Below are positions 35,186-47,972 of a DNA stretch of 64,000 nt, one piece after another. A program made the translations under genes and the position numbers. Position 1 is the stretch's first letter; each line of letters begins with the position of its first letter. A model generated the notes under the pieces. It was not told the origin of the DNA, made no database searches, and saw nothing but the letters and a program-made list of their open reading frames with translations. Source of the DNA: Pomphorhynchus laevis (lineage: Eukaryota > Acanthocephala > Palaeacanthocephala > Echinorhynchida > Pomphorhynchidae); contig WNNJ02000599.1 in assembly GCA_012934845.2 (NCBI GenBank), forward strand, positions 1 through 64,000, written 5' to 3'.

Positions 35186-36255
35186 TTGCACATTAACTAA
35201 TCACTGGGAGGTTTCGGGGAATAATTTGAGCGTATAACTTTGGACTACAAATATTAAAGATTGATCCAGCTCATAGCTTCACACTTTTGTATAACCACTC
35301 CACTTATAACAAATTTCCCAACATCTTAAATAAATATTATATACTTATCTCGCCGATGACATTGATTGAGTTGCTTTCTTTGATTTTTTATATTTTATTT
35401 TCGTCGAACACCGGAAGAAAAGAAAACAAGTAAATTATATCGTCATTTATGATATAGCGCATTAATATTAAAATGTTTTGTGCACTAATTAATATAAATC
35501 ACAGGTCAATTTTCAGCATAAAACTATAACTTTAAAGAAACCAACAAAATTGATTTTTTAGAAAACACTTTCAATGGCTACCGCCATCATCGTTAGATTT
35601 TAAGTTTTACAAAATACAAAAATATGGATATATATCGCACATATATATACATTTGGCGCACAAAATATTTAATATTAATAAGCTATAGATGTTTGATTAA
35701 ATAAACATTAAACTAGAAAAACAGACTCAAACTCATATATCATCACTTATCACGTAATCCAAATTTTTTATGCGGATAATCTTTCAGGATTTTGCATCCT
35801 TAATTAAGTCATTGTTAAGAAAAAGCATTATTTTGTTGTCTTTATTATGAAAAGTACTAAATTCAAAAATTAATGCTATAGTTGAGTAATACAAGAATTT
35901 TCTTCTTGATTCATAAAAAAATATTAAAAACTTCGCAGAAATTTTACTTCTCGTGTAAAAGAAAAAATATATCCCAATTTTATAATCCAGCAAGGTTTCT
36001 AACATAGCCAAGTTATGGATTTTAAGGGAGTACAATAAAATACTGCGAATGTGGTTCGTATTGTTCATTAAGACATAATATAACGTTTTTAATTGTCTAT
36101 TTATTTACTATGTATTGCTTTTAAATTGTAAATTAAACGGGTTTTGTACTAACAAATTGCTTCAAAACTTCAAATGACATTGTACAAAGTTGTGTATTTG
36201 GTATAATTTTATCTTAACAAAAATAATAAATACAAAATTAATAGTCTAATTAATA
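35186..36255. other. AT-rich intergenic stretch
   Basis: No element ends or coding region recognised. A 94-codon minus-strand frame at 35784-36068 is compositionally random. Confidence 0.4.
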
Positions 36256-36257
36256 GG

Positions 36258-38600
36258 CAATTGGGAGTCACAACACCAAACGCCATTGAGAAAATAGTAC
36301 ACAAGGTACGCAGGTTACATGCATTGTATCGAGATAGAACGGATTGGGTATGGGCCAAGGTGGACTTGTCAAATGCGTTCAACACAGTCGACCGAACAGC
36401 AATGTTGGACAGGGTTTCGACTATGATTTCGGAGGTGCTTCCATTGGTGAAATTGTGCTATCAAGGACCGTCCAAACTCCGATTTGGTGGACTGGATGCT
36501 TTAATATCGAACCAGGGTGTGCAACAAGGAGACTCACTGTGTCCATTTCTTGTTGCTCTCACAATTCAAGATGTAATAAAGGAGTTGAGTGCTGACGATG
36601 ACATTTAGGTGAATTCGTAGTAACTCGACGATGGGATAGTGGGTGGATCTCATGTAGCAATTACCAATGTCCTTAACAGGTTACAATGCATCTTTCAGAA
36701 TTTGAATTTGCGGATAAATTGGGCAAATACTGAGATAATAGGTGATCTATCACTGCTGCCTCGGGGCTTGTGACGGAAAATCTAACAGCAATGCAACGTC
36801 GAATTTCCAAATTCTTAGATTACCTATTGGTAGCGATACCTTGATTACAGAATACCTACATCAGCAAGTTTTCCCGAAGTTGAAGGCGTCGATAGATGCA
36901 GTTGCTGCACTTCTGGATTCGCAAGTTGCGTATCTACTATTACGTCATTGTGTATCCGGTTCTAGGATTACTCATTTGATGCGAACAATTCCACTACATG
37001 TAGTAACGGGATTTTTGCAAAGGTTTGATATCGAGGTCGTGCACGCCTTCGAAACGGTTACAGCTGTTCAGTTAAATAGGCACGCTCAGCAACAACTTGC
37101 ACTTCCTCTCAACCTTGGTGGTTTTGGGCTTTCTAACACCGGAATCCACGCCCCTTGCGCTTACGTTGCAAGTATATCATCAGTATCCAATAGCGACATG
37201 CAGAAGCCAGGGACTTCGTGGAATATAAAGCCGCCTGGGAACAATTGCCGGCTTGTGTCCGCAGAAGTTTCAACATAAGGGAATTGTGTCGCAATCTCGA
37301 TTATCATCGATGATTGAAAGGGAAGCACGCTCTAATTTGCTCGAGCAAGTCAATGAGTTTGACAGAGCGCGCTTACTCGCAGTATCAAACCGGCATGCTT
37401 CCGCCTGGCTACAAGTTTCTCTCAATCGAAATCAGCGCTCTGATTTGCCGCCTCGCAGTTTTGCGTTATTGTACGCTTATGGTTGTGATTGCACATATTG
37501 CCGGATAAACATAAGTGTGATCGCTGTTTACGTCCGTCGGATATATACGGTTTGCATGCACTAACTTGTCAATACGGATGGCCTCGAGGTCTACGTCAAT
37601 ATGGCATTCGAGACGTAGTTTTTCATGCAGCACAAAGTGGTCGCATGCACGTAGCGATGGAACCACTACGATTACTGCCCTATTTACAAGAAAGACCCGC
37701 TGATATACTCATTTATGAAGATCCTCCCAAAGCCATCGATTTTGCTGTCACACATCCGCAACAAAGTGATTTTATCGGAGGATCATCGACTACTCAGAAT
37801 TTTGCGCGTCTTCATATGCGATCAATGTGAAAGATTGTAAATATCAGGCCTGTATAGAGACGCATGGATACATGTTTACTGTGCCTGTCATAGAGACCTT
37901 TGGCGCGTGGAACGATGATGGCGAGCAATTGATTAAGCGCATTGCTGGAAACATCAGTAGAGTCCATGGAATTCCTTACAGTAAATCAGTTTCCGGCCTG
38001 TTTCAACGCACCTTCGTGGCGCTTATGCGAGGTAATGCTCGTGCCTTATTGGCCTCTCTGGGGTCTTCTCACCTAAATTGAAACTGGGACACTCCACCGA
38101 ATACAGGAGAGCCGCTCGAGATGATATTTAACAAGCATAGACATTGCAGCCAATCAATACAAGAGACTGATGACACAGACTTCACTACTTTACACTTGTA
38201 TGGACGCAATGAAATGATGATTTTGACGGAAATGAATTCTGAAGACATAAAGATTGATCTCAAACGGTTGTACAGAATTATACACACCCTGAAACTATAG
38301 AACATGCGACATGGGAATCCACACTTTCCACACAACTCGATGAAACGCAAGCATCATAGATTGTCGGATCAAGTCAACGCCATCTTGCGCCGACGAGGGA
38401 CAGAGAGCGAATGTACACTACCCATGCCGGCATCAATGTCAGCGGGCGTAACTACCGTATCTCCGGTCTTATCAAACGACGATGACCCAGGTTGTCTTGA
38501 CCTCGAATACGATGGCAGCAAACAAGGACGGCTGTCTGGGCAACCCAAGGAACCCACGGACGATGCCCAACGCAAGAAGACATGACATTTGAATCAATTT
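36258..38600 (+). mobile_element. RLE-type LINE, family 1, 5'-truncated copy
   Basis: Same family as 55.8-58.6 kb. Starts in the RT (LGVTTPNAIEKIVHKVRRLHAL...WVWAKVDLSNAFNTVDR, motif A) with GVQQGDSLCPF (motif B), then the C-terminal part with a CxxC...H...C finger (CDRCLRPSDIYGLHALTC), nuclease motif RPADILIYEDPPKAIDFAVTHPQQ and ending VALMRGNARALLASLG (stop near 38081). About 500 bp of 3' UTR follows, to about 38650. Several stops and frame changes split it into overlapping pieces. RLE LINEs are usually site-specific; the target here is not identifiable. Confidence 0.8.
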
Positions 38601-38674
38601 TATTAATTTTTATTGAATAATTTATAGATCTCGTATTATTTGTAGTGTCAGAAATAAAACTTGACTTGATAAAG

Positions 38675-38842
38675 AATTATTGAACCTGGATTAAAGAAAA
38701 GAGGAAATTTTTTGATTCAAACAGATCTTCTGTTTGCATCATCAGAAAATTACAATTCCGATTGTAATTTTCTGAATATGCTAACAGAAGTTAGCGAAAT
38801 ATCAAAAACTTTTCTCTTTTCTTTGATCCAGATACAATAATT
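38675..38842. mobile_element. MITE with long terminal inverted repeats, copy 2
   Basis: AATTATTGAACCTGGATTAA on the left is mirrored on the right by GATCCAGATACAATAATT. Inner blocks GCTAACAGAAGTTAGCGAAA and AAATTACAATTCC/GATTGTAATTT match the family at 22489-22679. It lies between the RLE LINE tail and a Naiad fragment. Confidence 0.65.
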
Positions 38843-38854
38843 CTTTATAAATAC

Positions 38855-39770
38855 AATATCGTTACAAATAGTTGTAATTCTAAAAATTTCATTATTTAAT
38901 GTATTATATTTTATATTATATGGTATGCATGAATGCTCATTCAAAAACATGTTTCTTGTAAATTTTAATATATCATCTTTACGATTTAAATTAAAAGTAG
39001 TTTTAATTGATGTTAATTTAATGTTCATATCTAGATATATACCTTTTTTTATCATTAATATTGTTTGTGTTAAGAATGAGGTTACCTGGATAAATTTGTT
39101 CACTAATTGAATAAAAATTATTAGAATAAAATACACATATATCATCAATATATTGAAACATTTATTTCATATCTTTATACAATTTACATTAATTTTTTAC
39201 ACAGTTATGAACAAAATTATATTCAATAAAACTTAAAAATAAGTTAGCTATAATTGAGATACTATGACCTCCCATTGGAACACCTTTTACTTGTCTAAAT
39301 ATAGATGTTCCTACTTTTAAATAATTTTGATTTATCAAAATATTTAAGGATTCTATTAATTCAATTTTATCCATATATTTATATTTATTTGATGGTTTAA
39401 TTTTTGTTAGATAGGCGTTATAATTATTATAACATATATATGCATATCTTTTTCCGAATATAGGATTAATTAATTTTACTGACGCTTCTTTAATATCTAC
39501 TAAATCTAGATTTGTATAAAGCGTACTAAAATCGTACGTATTTATATTTTGAAAATTTATTCCTTTTGTCTGTTCTAAAAATTCTTTTGTAGAATTAATA
39601 CTGAAATAGTGTTTTATACCAGTATTAATTTCGATTACCTTGCAATATTTTTTGAAGGGTGCTTTAATTACTTTAATTATTTTATTCATACAGACAGAAA
39701 GTGGTTTTAATGTACATTTAAACGCACTAAAACAAACCTAGGTTTTACTGGATTTTTATGTTATGAGATT
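38855..39770 (-). mobile_element. Naiad internal fragment
   Basis: Minus-strand RT region from near PLSVCMNKIIKVIKAPFKKY to the C-terminal EHSCIPYNIKYNT, with DFSTLYTNL, GVPMGGHS and a changed YIDD region. Several breaks; both ends truncated, no tail. Mid-aged copy. Confidence 0.75.
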
Positions 39771-40202
39771 GCACAACTAGTATCCAGTAGAATTTAAACA
39801 TAATTATAATGAGAGAGTAATTTGAAAACTCTGGAATAATCCTATAATTTGTTTGTTTCCTTCTTACGTAATTTCATTCTTGCATGTTTAATACCCAAAT
39901 TAGTGATTATGTTTTAGTTCAAAATGATTACAAAATCATGTATTTTAAATAATCATGCAATATATTTTATAATAAAAAATATATAAATATATATAAATAT
40001 ATTTGCCGAGGATTGATAGAAAATGTCTCTGGGACTTTATATGTGAATTTATATTTACCTTATGACATATTTTATTAACCCTTTTGAAAACTATATTAAA
40101 TAGATAATAAACAATATTGATTTGTTGTTTGGTTCAACAACAAATCACTTAAATATACAAATGTTAAAGTTTGAAGAGGATCTCAACATTTATTAATAAA
40201 TG

Positions 40203-40204
<2 letters not shown>

Positions 40205-40254
<50 letters not shown>
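40205..40254. repeat. (AT)n microsatellite
   Basis: About 50 bp of uninterrupted AT dinucleotides. Confidence 0.95.
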
Positions 40255-40256
<2 letters not shown>

Positions 40257-40376
40257 TGAAGTTTCAAATAACGTCTAAATGCGTTTTGTTTATGTTAATC
40301 ATCGATGCTAATCATACGTAGCTAAACAATATGTTAATCATACGTAGCTAAACAAATAATAACTCCAGACTATGAG

Positions 40377-40407
40377 TTTGGCTCTCAAGAGGCTCATCAG
40401 TAGCGTG
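40377..40407 (-). ncRNA. Decayed hammerhead core
   Basis: On the minus strand: CACGCTA-CTGATGA-GCCTCTTGAGAGC-CAAAC. CTGATGA and a stem II like that of the 463-bp units are kept, but the GAAA box is CAAA and stem I is lost. Probably a relic of the same repeat type, also lying next to an alternating AT tract. Confidence 0.35.
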
Positions 40408-42061
40408 AAGGAGATTTAAACCTATAATTTAACATACACTGCAAGAGGGTGATATTTGCCTAATTCATTTGAGGGTTTCACCTTGAACTGTTTGAAATTC
40501 AAAATTGCCATATATTTATAACGAGTAGTCAATGAGTTATAAGATAGAATGCATTTTTCTTACAATCATTACTATTTAATTATTTTGTATGGTATTATAG
40601 ATTATGAACAATTGTTTATACATAAAGGTAGTTCTGTGTCTCAACAAATTATCTAAACGATACGCGTATCAGTTTTAATGCAGTAAAACTGATATATGAA
40701 GTTATTAGTAACAATATGTTGATATTACCAGCATTTAAAAATGCCTAGACAAACAATTTAGAGTTAAAAATCGAGACTTTGTCTGATCATTTTTAAATTC
40801 TTGTGAAATTTTTAACATGCTAAATGTAATTTTTAAGGATTAACTGTCACTTTGATTGATTGCGGATCTGGTAATTTTATTAAATTGAGATTATTTGTGT
40901 TTTCAATAAGACCATTTAAATACATAATTTTCAAGTAAATATTATCCAACATCTCACAACAAAAACAATTTATGATATACAATTTCCAACGAGATAAAAA
41001 TTATGACATCGCTGTTGTTGTGGTAGAAAATCTAACGATTAACGCAGGGCAATTACCATCTAGTTTCTAATAATAGACAGACATAGTTTTGACATAATCC
41101 GGATCTAAGTATTAAATTCTAACGGGGATATTCTCTCCATATATAAAATTATCGTGTTATAAAGTGCTGACATAAGAATATTGTAAATCCAAGATTATTT
41201 TGCTCTATTCTGAACACAATTTTTTTCATCTAACGTTCTTTTTATAATAAAAACAAAATGAGCACACACAGATGTTTCCCTAATCTCAAATGGACGGGGT
41301 ATTATTATTGTTCGTTGTTAAATAAACGAAATATATACATGGTATTGTGTTTGCCGTAAAAAGAAATCCAATATTTTCTATTTTGTTAAATTAATGCTTT
41401 TGCTCTAACCAGAAGAGCAGAGATACAAGAAACACTCAAAAAGATTCATTATATACCAGGTTAGATTGATTTATTTTCATTTTCACGCACATATATAGAT
41501 GTAGCATATGTAGCTAGTATTAATAGCGGGCAGGTATTGGAACCTAATACATCAACTAAATATTTCGAATTTGATCTAAATTGATATGCAAAATGGTTTA
41601 TATAAAAGGAGTGATTAAGACTGGCAATATCGCAATTTCAAAAATCGGCACGTACATAAGATACGAGGGTTTGTTCTTTTATAATTTCACAAAACTTATA
41701 CGGGTTTTTAGGATGGCAAGGTAGATAGTACTTTTCAATACTTAATTTTCGAGATAGTATATTTTCATAGAGTTGGTTACTTCATCCAGCTTGACATAAT
41801 TTCTCAATGGCGCCAATTCGAAATAATTAGGTCCTTCACAAGTGTATAGTGCATTTAATTAAAAAATCACATGATTACATGTATATAGAATCGTTCAATA
41901 TGCGCAGTGCCGCTCGATACACTTTCTAATGGGAATATAAATTGAACACTGCTTGTGTACCCAACATTAGCAACAACTATTATATATACATTCATTGAAT
42001 TTCTTCGTTCATAAATTATCGATCGAAGAAACAGACTTTTAGTATTACGGCAGCGAACGCA

Positions 42062-42202
42062 ATGATCAAGATGATTGAGCATGCTGACGGGAAAGATTAT
42101 GAAGAAGATCGGTTTTGTTTCGGCAGCTGCACGAAAAGCGATGAGGTGACCAACATAATATTTTATAGAACCTTTATCCGTTTACGGATTAGCTTAGATT
42201 AA
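42062..42202 (+). CDS. Possible short host coding exon
   Basis: A 46-codon frame MIKMIEHADGKDYEEDRFCFGSCTKSDE... with balanced codon use. A TTTTAG acceptor-like site lies just upstream (42037-42042) and a weak GT donor after GAG (42146). The peptide does not look like low-complexity translation, but I do not recognise it and there is no partner exon. Confidence 0.2.
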   Translation: MIKMIEHADGKDYEEDRFCFGSCTKSDEVTNIIFYRTFIRLRISLD

Positions 42203-42304
42203 AGGTAGCAAAATCTATCGAGATGGTATTTTTACATGTTTTAATTATTTCTATATGTATTTATCCTTACATGACGAATTATCCCCAAGAAAAAATACAT
42301 AAAT

Positions 42305-42430
42305 TGTTTTTGATCAATATGTCGGCTGTCCAAGCAGCCCTCTTCAAAGGATTGTAATTATATTGATCAATTATAACTTTTTTCTTGAAGAGGGTTGCTC
42401 GGATAGCCGAAATATTGGTTTACAAAAAAA
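42305..42430. repeat. Inverted pair of hammerhead-like PLE-tail motifs
   Basis: The phrase GAAGAGGGTTGCTCGGATAG followed by CCGAAATATTG (42389-42420, plus) faces a related minus-strand phrase GAAGAGGGCTGCTTGGACAG (about 42316-42352), separated by palindromic TTGATCAAT sequence. Each holds the GAAGAG-hairpin-GAAA layout seen at PLE unit ends. Likely remnant of a PLE repeat end. Confidence 0.4.
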
Positions 42431-42449
42431 ACAATGTATTTTTTAACGA

Positions 42450-43860
42450 TTCAATAATTATAAATTCTGAAACAAATCTGCAATAACATGTGAATAATAA
42501 CAATAGAAAAACATTTCAAATGTTTTTCAAATGTGTATTTTTCTTAAGGATAATTCATCATATAAAGATTAAATTTGACCCGAATGTAATTATGAACAAT
42601 TTAAGTATTTATGTTAAAACTCGAAAAGGCATTTTATAGATCACGAACGACTGGTGCATAATGCTTAGTTACATTTAATTAACATAAAATTTAAACCCAT
42701 GTAGAATATCAACTTTGTCCAAGGAGCCAAACACTGTCAATAATATAAAGTTAATGCATTTAATGTAAAATAATATTTTCTAGCATAAGGGGATTGTATC
42801 ATTTGAGTTTTAATTGGGCGATGTAGGATCCGAACCCATGGGTTCGATTACTGAAATGACAAGTATGGGCAACAGGGGAGTACACGTAGACATTTTTAAT
42901 TAAAATGGAATAGATGTTGCCTTAGGCACGAGTTTTGTTGTCAACAGTTTGATTATTAGCTATTATTTTCAAAGACAAAAGACCGATTACTATCTGCAGA
43001 TATTAATATTTAACAAAATCTCAAGGATGATAGCTTTGACATTTGCTACTGTTCGACCACCAACGGCGGACAGCTGCTTTACGCAGTTATGGATCTTTTT
43101 CGCCGTTGGTGTATATAACTGTCACAAAGTAAGCAAGCGTTATGATGAAATTCGCTTCGTTACTGCAATTGCATTACAGAGAACGTTAGTTTTTTATTGC
43201 TCATCTTTATATTAGCAATTATTTATTTCACACAATGCCAACCGCGATCGAGTGAGATAGAGAATATAAGCTTTCGATTTTGGTTGTAAAGGTCTTGGCA
43301 TCATCGCCACGCAAAAGACAGGACTGAAGAAGCTGCTCAGATATTGTTGTCCTCCATTACATGTAAGCGGCGATCCATTTAATACCCGTACTCAGCAGGG
43401 ACAAAATTAGCTTGCTTCACCATTACGTTTGTTGATTTGTTTTATTATATATTATACGAAAAATGAAAAATTCATACAGAGAAAATAGCGCCGCATTTGC
43501 TAGTTTTCATAGAGTATAGGTTAGCAATCTGCTTCATTTTCTGTAGTGGTGGCCATGCTGTTTGGCTTCTCTCTCACTTATTCATCAAGCGAATATCGTG
43601 TTATGATTTAGTATAGCGGAAGCAAAATCACAATTAGTATATTTTCTAGATCGATCATCGATGATATCTCTCAATCGACCGTCATGCTATTATTATTGAT
43701 AGTGTGGGAGGTTCTACAGCTGCAGCAGTAGCAACTTTGCCGGTTTCGTTCTCTGAATAAAGAATAGTTCAGCTCAATACTCATCGTTTATTGGTAAACA
43801 GATAAATTATCAGCTGCTGTTACTAATATACCCAGTATATGGTAGTTACGAATTAATATT
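42450..43860. other. Intergenic region upstream of the RRM gene
   Basis: Less AT-rich towards 43300-43860, as expected near a promoter. An 11-bp inverted repeat CACCAACGGCG/CGCCGTTGGTG lies at about 43059-43113. An 88-codon frame at 42949-43215 is not convincing. No TATA box or transcription start could be fixed. Confidence 0.35.
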
Positions 43861-43866
43861 TCGAAT

Positions 43867-44271
43867 ATGAGTCTGAAATTTGCGATACCAACGGAAAAGG
43901 TGCATTATTTCAGCTTTGTTTGTTCCTGCAGGGGAGATGAATTAGCTGGTAGTTGTTACGGCCTCTCTGCAACATTTCTTCGTCATAAGCGTTGCTGCAA
44001 TTGCTGCCACACTAAGAATAAAACGAGTGATGCCACACTTGAAAGTGCGACGACTCTGCCCCCTCATAAATACGATGATGTTTGCCTTGCTAATAGTAAT
44101 AGTAGTGGTTATTGCCATAGTGCCGCCGGCAGCAGTGCTAGCAGTGGATGTGATGACGAAGAAGAAGACTACGAATCGTTTAGTAGCGAGTTGTTGTCCA
44201 TCGCTGATGATGCATCCTCCCCGTCGGGCTCATCATCTGGCTACCATCATCATAGCTGCTCTGCAGTTAAT
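43867..44271 (+). CDS. RRM-protein gene, exon 1
   Basis: ATG at 43867 opens 135 codons up to a strong donor GTAAGTATA (44272), phase 0. The peptide has a Cys-rich part (CSCRGDELAG...RHKRCCNCCHTK) and then a Ser/acidic-rich part (SSASSGCDDEEEDYESFSSELLSIADDASSPSGSSS), typical of a disordered regulatory region. Base composition differs sharply from the surrounding AT-rich DNA. I join it to 49052-49762 because both the phase and the strand agree; this is inference. Confidence 0.5.
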
Positions 44272-44877
44272 GTAAGTATATTTTTTCGATGTAAATGATG
44301 CAATCTCGCTTTTTAATTTAACAAACAGTTTCATGCACCAATATGTTTTAAGTTATAACCTATTATGAAAATACCAAGAATTGTGACGGCGTCTATATAA
44401 TTAAGGACTTTATATTAATCATCTTCGTGTACGAACAAACATCCTGATATACTAGTATACTTTCTAACGTAAAATAAAAATGTCAAAGTGTGACCTATAT
44501 AAGTATATAGAAGTTAAGATGTTATATGATAATCTATCTTTAAAATATTTATCAATAAAACTTAAAAATAACTTTTAAAGTTGAATATTATATATAATAA
44601 AATATTATAATTATATTATATTATAATACATATATGTTAAATAATAATATATGATACATGTATATTATATAATAATATACACTTAATTATGAAAAATTAA
44701 TCTAATGTTAAAAAGATAGTTTAATTTATAACTTACATGGTTAAACTAAAAATTAAGATGTTATAGGATAATCTATCTATAAAATATAAATAATTAATTT
44801 ATATTATGTTAAATAATATATTATAATTATAATTATGCATATATGTTATATAATAATATAATATACATATAATCAAA

Positions 44878-45205
44878 TCAGCAAACTGAGTCTACGTATT
44901 TAATATAATTATAAAATAAACAAAACATAATAATGCTAAATCAAAATTTAATAATTAAATAATAAAATTAATAATTGTTTTTAGATTTTTCTATAATTTA
45001 AATCAAGTTAAAATAAAAAATTGAAATTTAAAATAAACGTCATTTTTATGAATTGACTAATAAATAACAGACGTTGTATCAGAATAAGAATTAGAGGTCA
45101 TCAGGAGGAACTGCTATGCTATCAGGTTTCGGCCCCTAACTCCTCTACCCAACATAGCAGCGGGGCCAAATACATGCTAACGTATTTGGCCCCACTGCTA
45201 ATAAC
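44878..45205 (-). mobile_element. Naiad 3' tail fragment in the intron
   Basis: Minus-strand terminus (CAAATCAGCAAACTGAGTCTACG) and tail with most of the structured RNA block (45081-45190). It is truncated inside the hairpin, where a partial repeat of GTATTTGGCCCC.CTGCTA is appended. Confidence 0.65.
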
Positions 45206-45245
45206 ATACATATAATATACATATATTATATAATAATGCATTCAC

Positions 45246-45903
45246 ATTTGAAACTACTTGTGACGTATATTAATAAGAACGAATTTCATACAACTTTTTT
45301 TAATTAACACGAACAGGAAAGTATCAACCTGCATGATGTTTTACAACCTTCGTCGGAAAACTTAACCCGGAATGCGCCAACCACAGACGCCTAGCCTCCA
45401 ATGATACGTTTCGATCTTAGTCTACTCATCACTACAGGGTGTTATCATCAGTGGGGTCCTGTAGCTACACAACTTTGACAGTACTTAATCCTCAGTAAAT
45501 CTCTAAAGGAATTCACTAAGCGCACGCTCCTCCATCGGTGACCAGCCTTACAACTGGTATGGTTTGCGTAAGCAGTGGCTTCACCGGACAGCACGTGTGC
45601 TATCGTTGCTTCCTTCAACAGCTTACTAAGGTTGCTGAACAAGCAACACGATTGTATACCGCTGAAGCACAATGCACGAGCAAAAGCTCTCTAGCTAATA
45701 TAGCACGAGCAAAGCTCTAGCGCCGATGCTTAGATTCGTCACTCGACATATAGTGGATATATGAATTGAAACTAATGGTGGCGTATATTAATAAGAAAGA
45801 ATTTCATACAACTTTTTTTAATTAACACGAACAGGAAAGTATAAACCTGCATGCTTTTTTACAACCCTCGTCGGGAAGCTTAACCCGGAATGCGCCAACC
45901 ACA
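45246..45903. repeat. Pair of ~140-bp direct repeats 518 bp apart
   Basis: About 45246-45385 and 45764-45903 share TATTAATAAGAA.GAATTTCATAC...GAACAGGAAAGTAT.AACCTGCATG...AACCCGGAATGCGCCAACCAC at roughly 90% identity. The intervening ~370 bp is GC-richer, with no convincing ORF. The arrangement recalls the direct ends of a decayed element; family not identified. Confidence 0.45.
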
Positions 45904-46369
45904 TTCACATTTATCGAAAATTATCTTGAATGCTAACAACGGCAGTTTAATTTATAACTTGCAACATTAAACTAATACAAAAATATTAAATTATGCGAGT
46001 TTACTGATAAAATTTATTTTGGTTATAAAAACAATTATTAGTCGTCTAAATTAATAAATGTAGACGTATATATACGTCTACATATATCGGTACAAGCGTA
46101 AATGTTCAAAAGTTTTGATAAACGGTTATATATAAGGAATATTTTTACATATTTGTTTGATCGAAAAGTAGCAACAATTAACGAATGAGTTAAATTCGTT
46201 TTTGAGCTCATTAATGAGCTCATTCATTTTTGATTGAATGCATCCGATAAAATTTTACTAAATGCTAGCAAACTACATAATTTAACATCAATTCAATATT
46301 AATATGTATTTTACCAACAAATAATATGTTTCGAAAACGAGTATGCCACACATTCACTTTTTTATGGAT

Positions 46370-47395
46370 CCAAAATTACACAAACATCCAATTTTAATTC
46401 ATAAAATTGAATTTATAGAATCCTTAAATATTTTGATAAATCAAAATTATTTAAAAGTAGGAACATCTACTTTAGATAAGTAAAAGATGTTCCAATGGGA
46501 GGTCATCGTATCTCAATTATAGCTAACTTATTTTTAAGTTTTATTGAATATAATTTTGTTCATAACTGTGTAAAAAATTAATGTAAATTGTATAAAGATA
46601 TGAAATAAATGTTTCAATATATTGATGATAGATGAGTTAACTCTAACAATTTTTATTCAATTAACGATCAAATTTATCCAAATAATCTCATTCTTAATAA
46701 AACTAATATTAATGATAAAGAAGGTATATATCTAGATATGAACACTAAATTAAAATCAATAAAAATCACTTTTAATTTATAATGAAAATTACTAGTTTTA
46801 ACGAATATTAAATATAATAGATTAAATAATGAAATGTTAAGAATTGCCATAATATGTAATGATATTGGCTGTCTTCAAAATTATTTAAATAAAATAGATG
46901 ATTTTAGAACAATATCATTTCAATAGATGCACATTTAAAACTAGGTTACTATAAAAATAACATCAAGCAGAAAATAGTAAAATATATAAATCAACACAAT
47001 AATATAAAGAATAAATTTAAACTCTTAAGTGGCAAATTTTTATGGATGGATAATAAATAATATACTTTGCATTAGAATAAGATACTAGATAGTTTTACCA
47101 GAGGAAATACATCATTAGCATGTATTTGGCCCCGCTGCTATGTTGGGTAGAGGAGTTAGGGGCCGAAACCTGATAGCATAGCAGTTCCTCCTGATGACCT
47201 CTAATCCTTATTCTGATACAACGTTTGTTATTGATTAGTTAATTCATAAAAATTACTTTTATTTTAAATTTCAATTTCATATGTTTACTTCATAGAAATT
47301 ATAATTATTTAATTATTTAATTTTTATTAAATAATTTTAATTTATAAATAATTTAAAATGCGTAGACTCAATTAGAGTACTGATTGTTCATTCCA
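46370..47395 (+). mobile_element. Naiad 3'-half, decayed coding with fresh tail
   Basis: The coding part (46370-46930: PKLHKHP, IFRQVKGVPMG-like, IDD, YLDMN) is full of breaks and deletions, while the end from about 46940 (KLGYYKNNIKQKIVKYINQHN) and the tail with structured RNA (47074-47214) are almost unchanged. The sharp contrast suggests gene conversion or a second insertion joined to an older copy. Confidence 0.65.
47074..47214 (+). ncRNA. Structured RNA in Naiad 3' tail, intronic copy
   Basis: Same 141-nt block with all four helices intact. Confidence 0.55.
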
Positions 47396-47972
47396 TAAAC
47401 TTAACGATATGTATTTGGACTTTAAAGATATTCAAATATTACGATAATTACTTGCAGACATTACGCTATTAATTTTTACTTTACTTTGGACTTTAAATCT
47501 ATTCTATTACATAACTCGATAAACAAACTCAAACTCATATCATCACTTATCTTGTTGAGTAATACAACAAACTCGTCGTGTCGTTAAATGTTTATAAATC
47601 AACAAATAATTCTCGAGAAGTGCTCTTACAAATTTAATTGTTCAAAGTTATTAAGTAACTTAAAATTTATTTATAAAATAATTAATATATAGTTTGATAT
47701 CTAGTCATTATTAATTGATAATATAAATTTAATAATCAGTAATTATTATCGGTAATCATTATTCATTAAATAAAGTACTATTAGTCAATTCATATAAATT
47801 GATTTAATTTTAAATTTTTAATAATTAATTTAATCGATATATAAATATTAATTGTATAAAATCTTATTTTATTATTTATAATAATTTATCTTTATTTTAA
47901 ATTTACACATATATTTGATACGTTGATTCGGTTATTTGATCTTATCGTAGGCTACTTATTAGTCAATTCATA

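Larger units (their letters stand above)
39771..41990. other. AT-rich intergenic stretch
   Basis: Contains an (AT)n tract at about 40205-40254 and a hammerhead relic just downstream of it. Otherwise no coding region or element recognised. Confidence 0.4.

Noticed and set aside
35784-36068. A 94-codon minus-strand gene
   Set aside because: Low-complexity AT-rich frame without domain, splice sites or composition shift.
42820-42860. tRNA-like B box (GGGTTCGATTACTG)
   Set aside because: No A box at the right distance and no cloverleaf; the palindrome CCCATGGG explains the resemblance.
42949-43215. An 88-codon gene upstream of the RRM gene
   Set aside because: No recognisable motif, crosses a donor-like GTAAGC site, and codon use is not distinct from the flanks.
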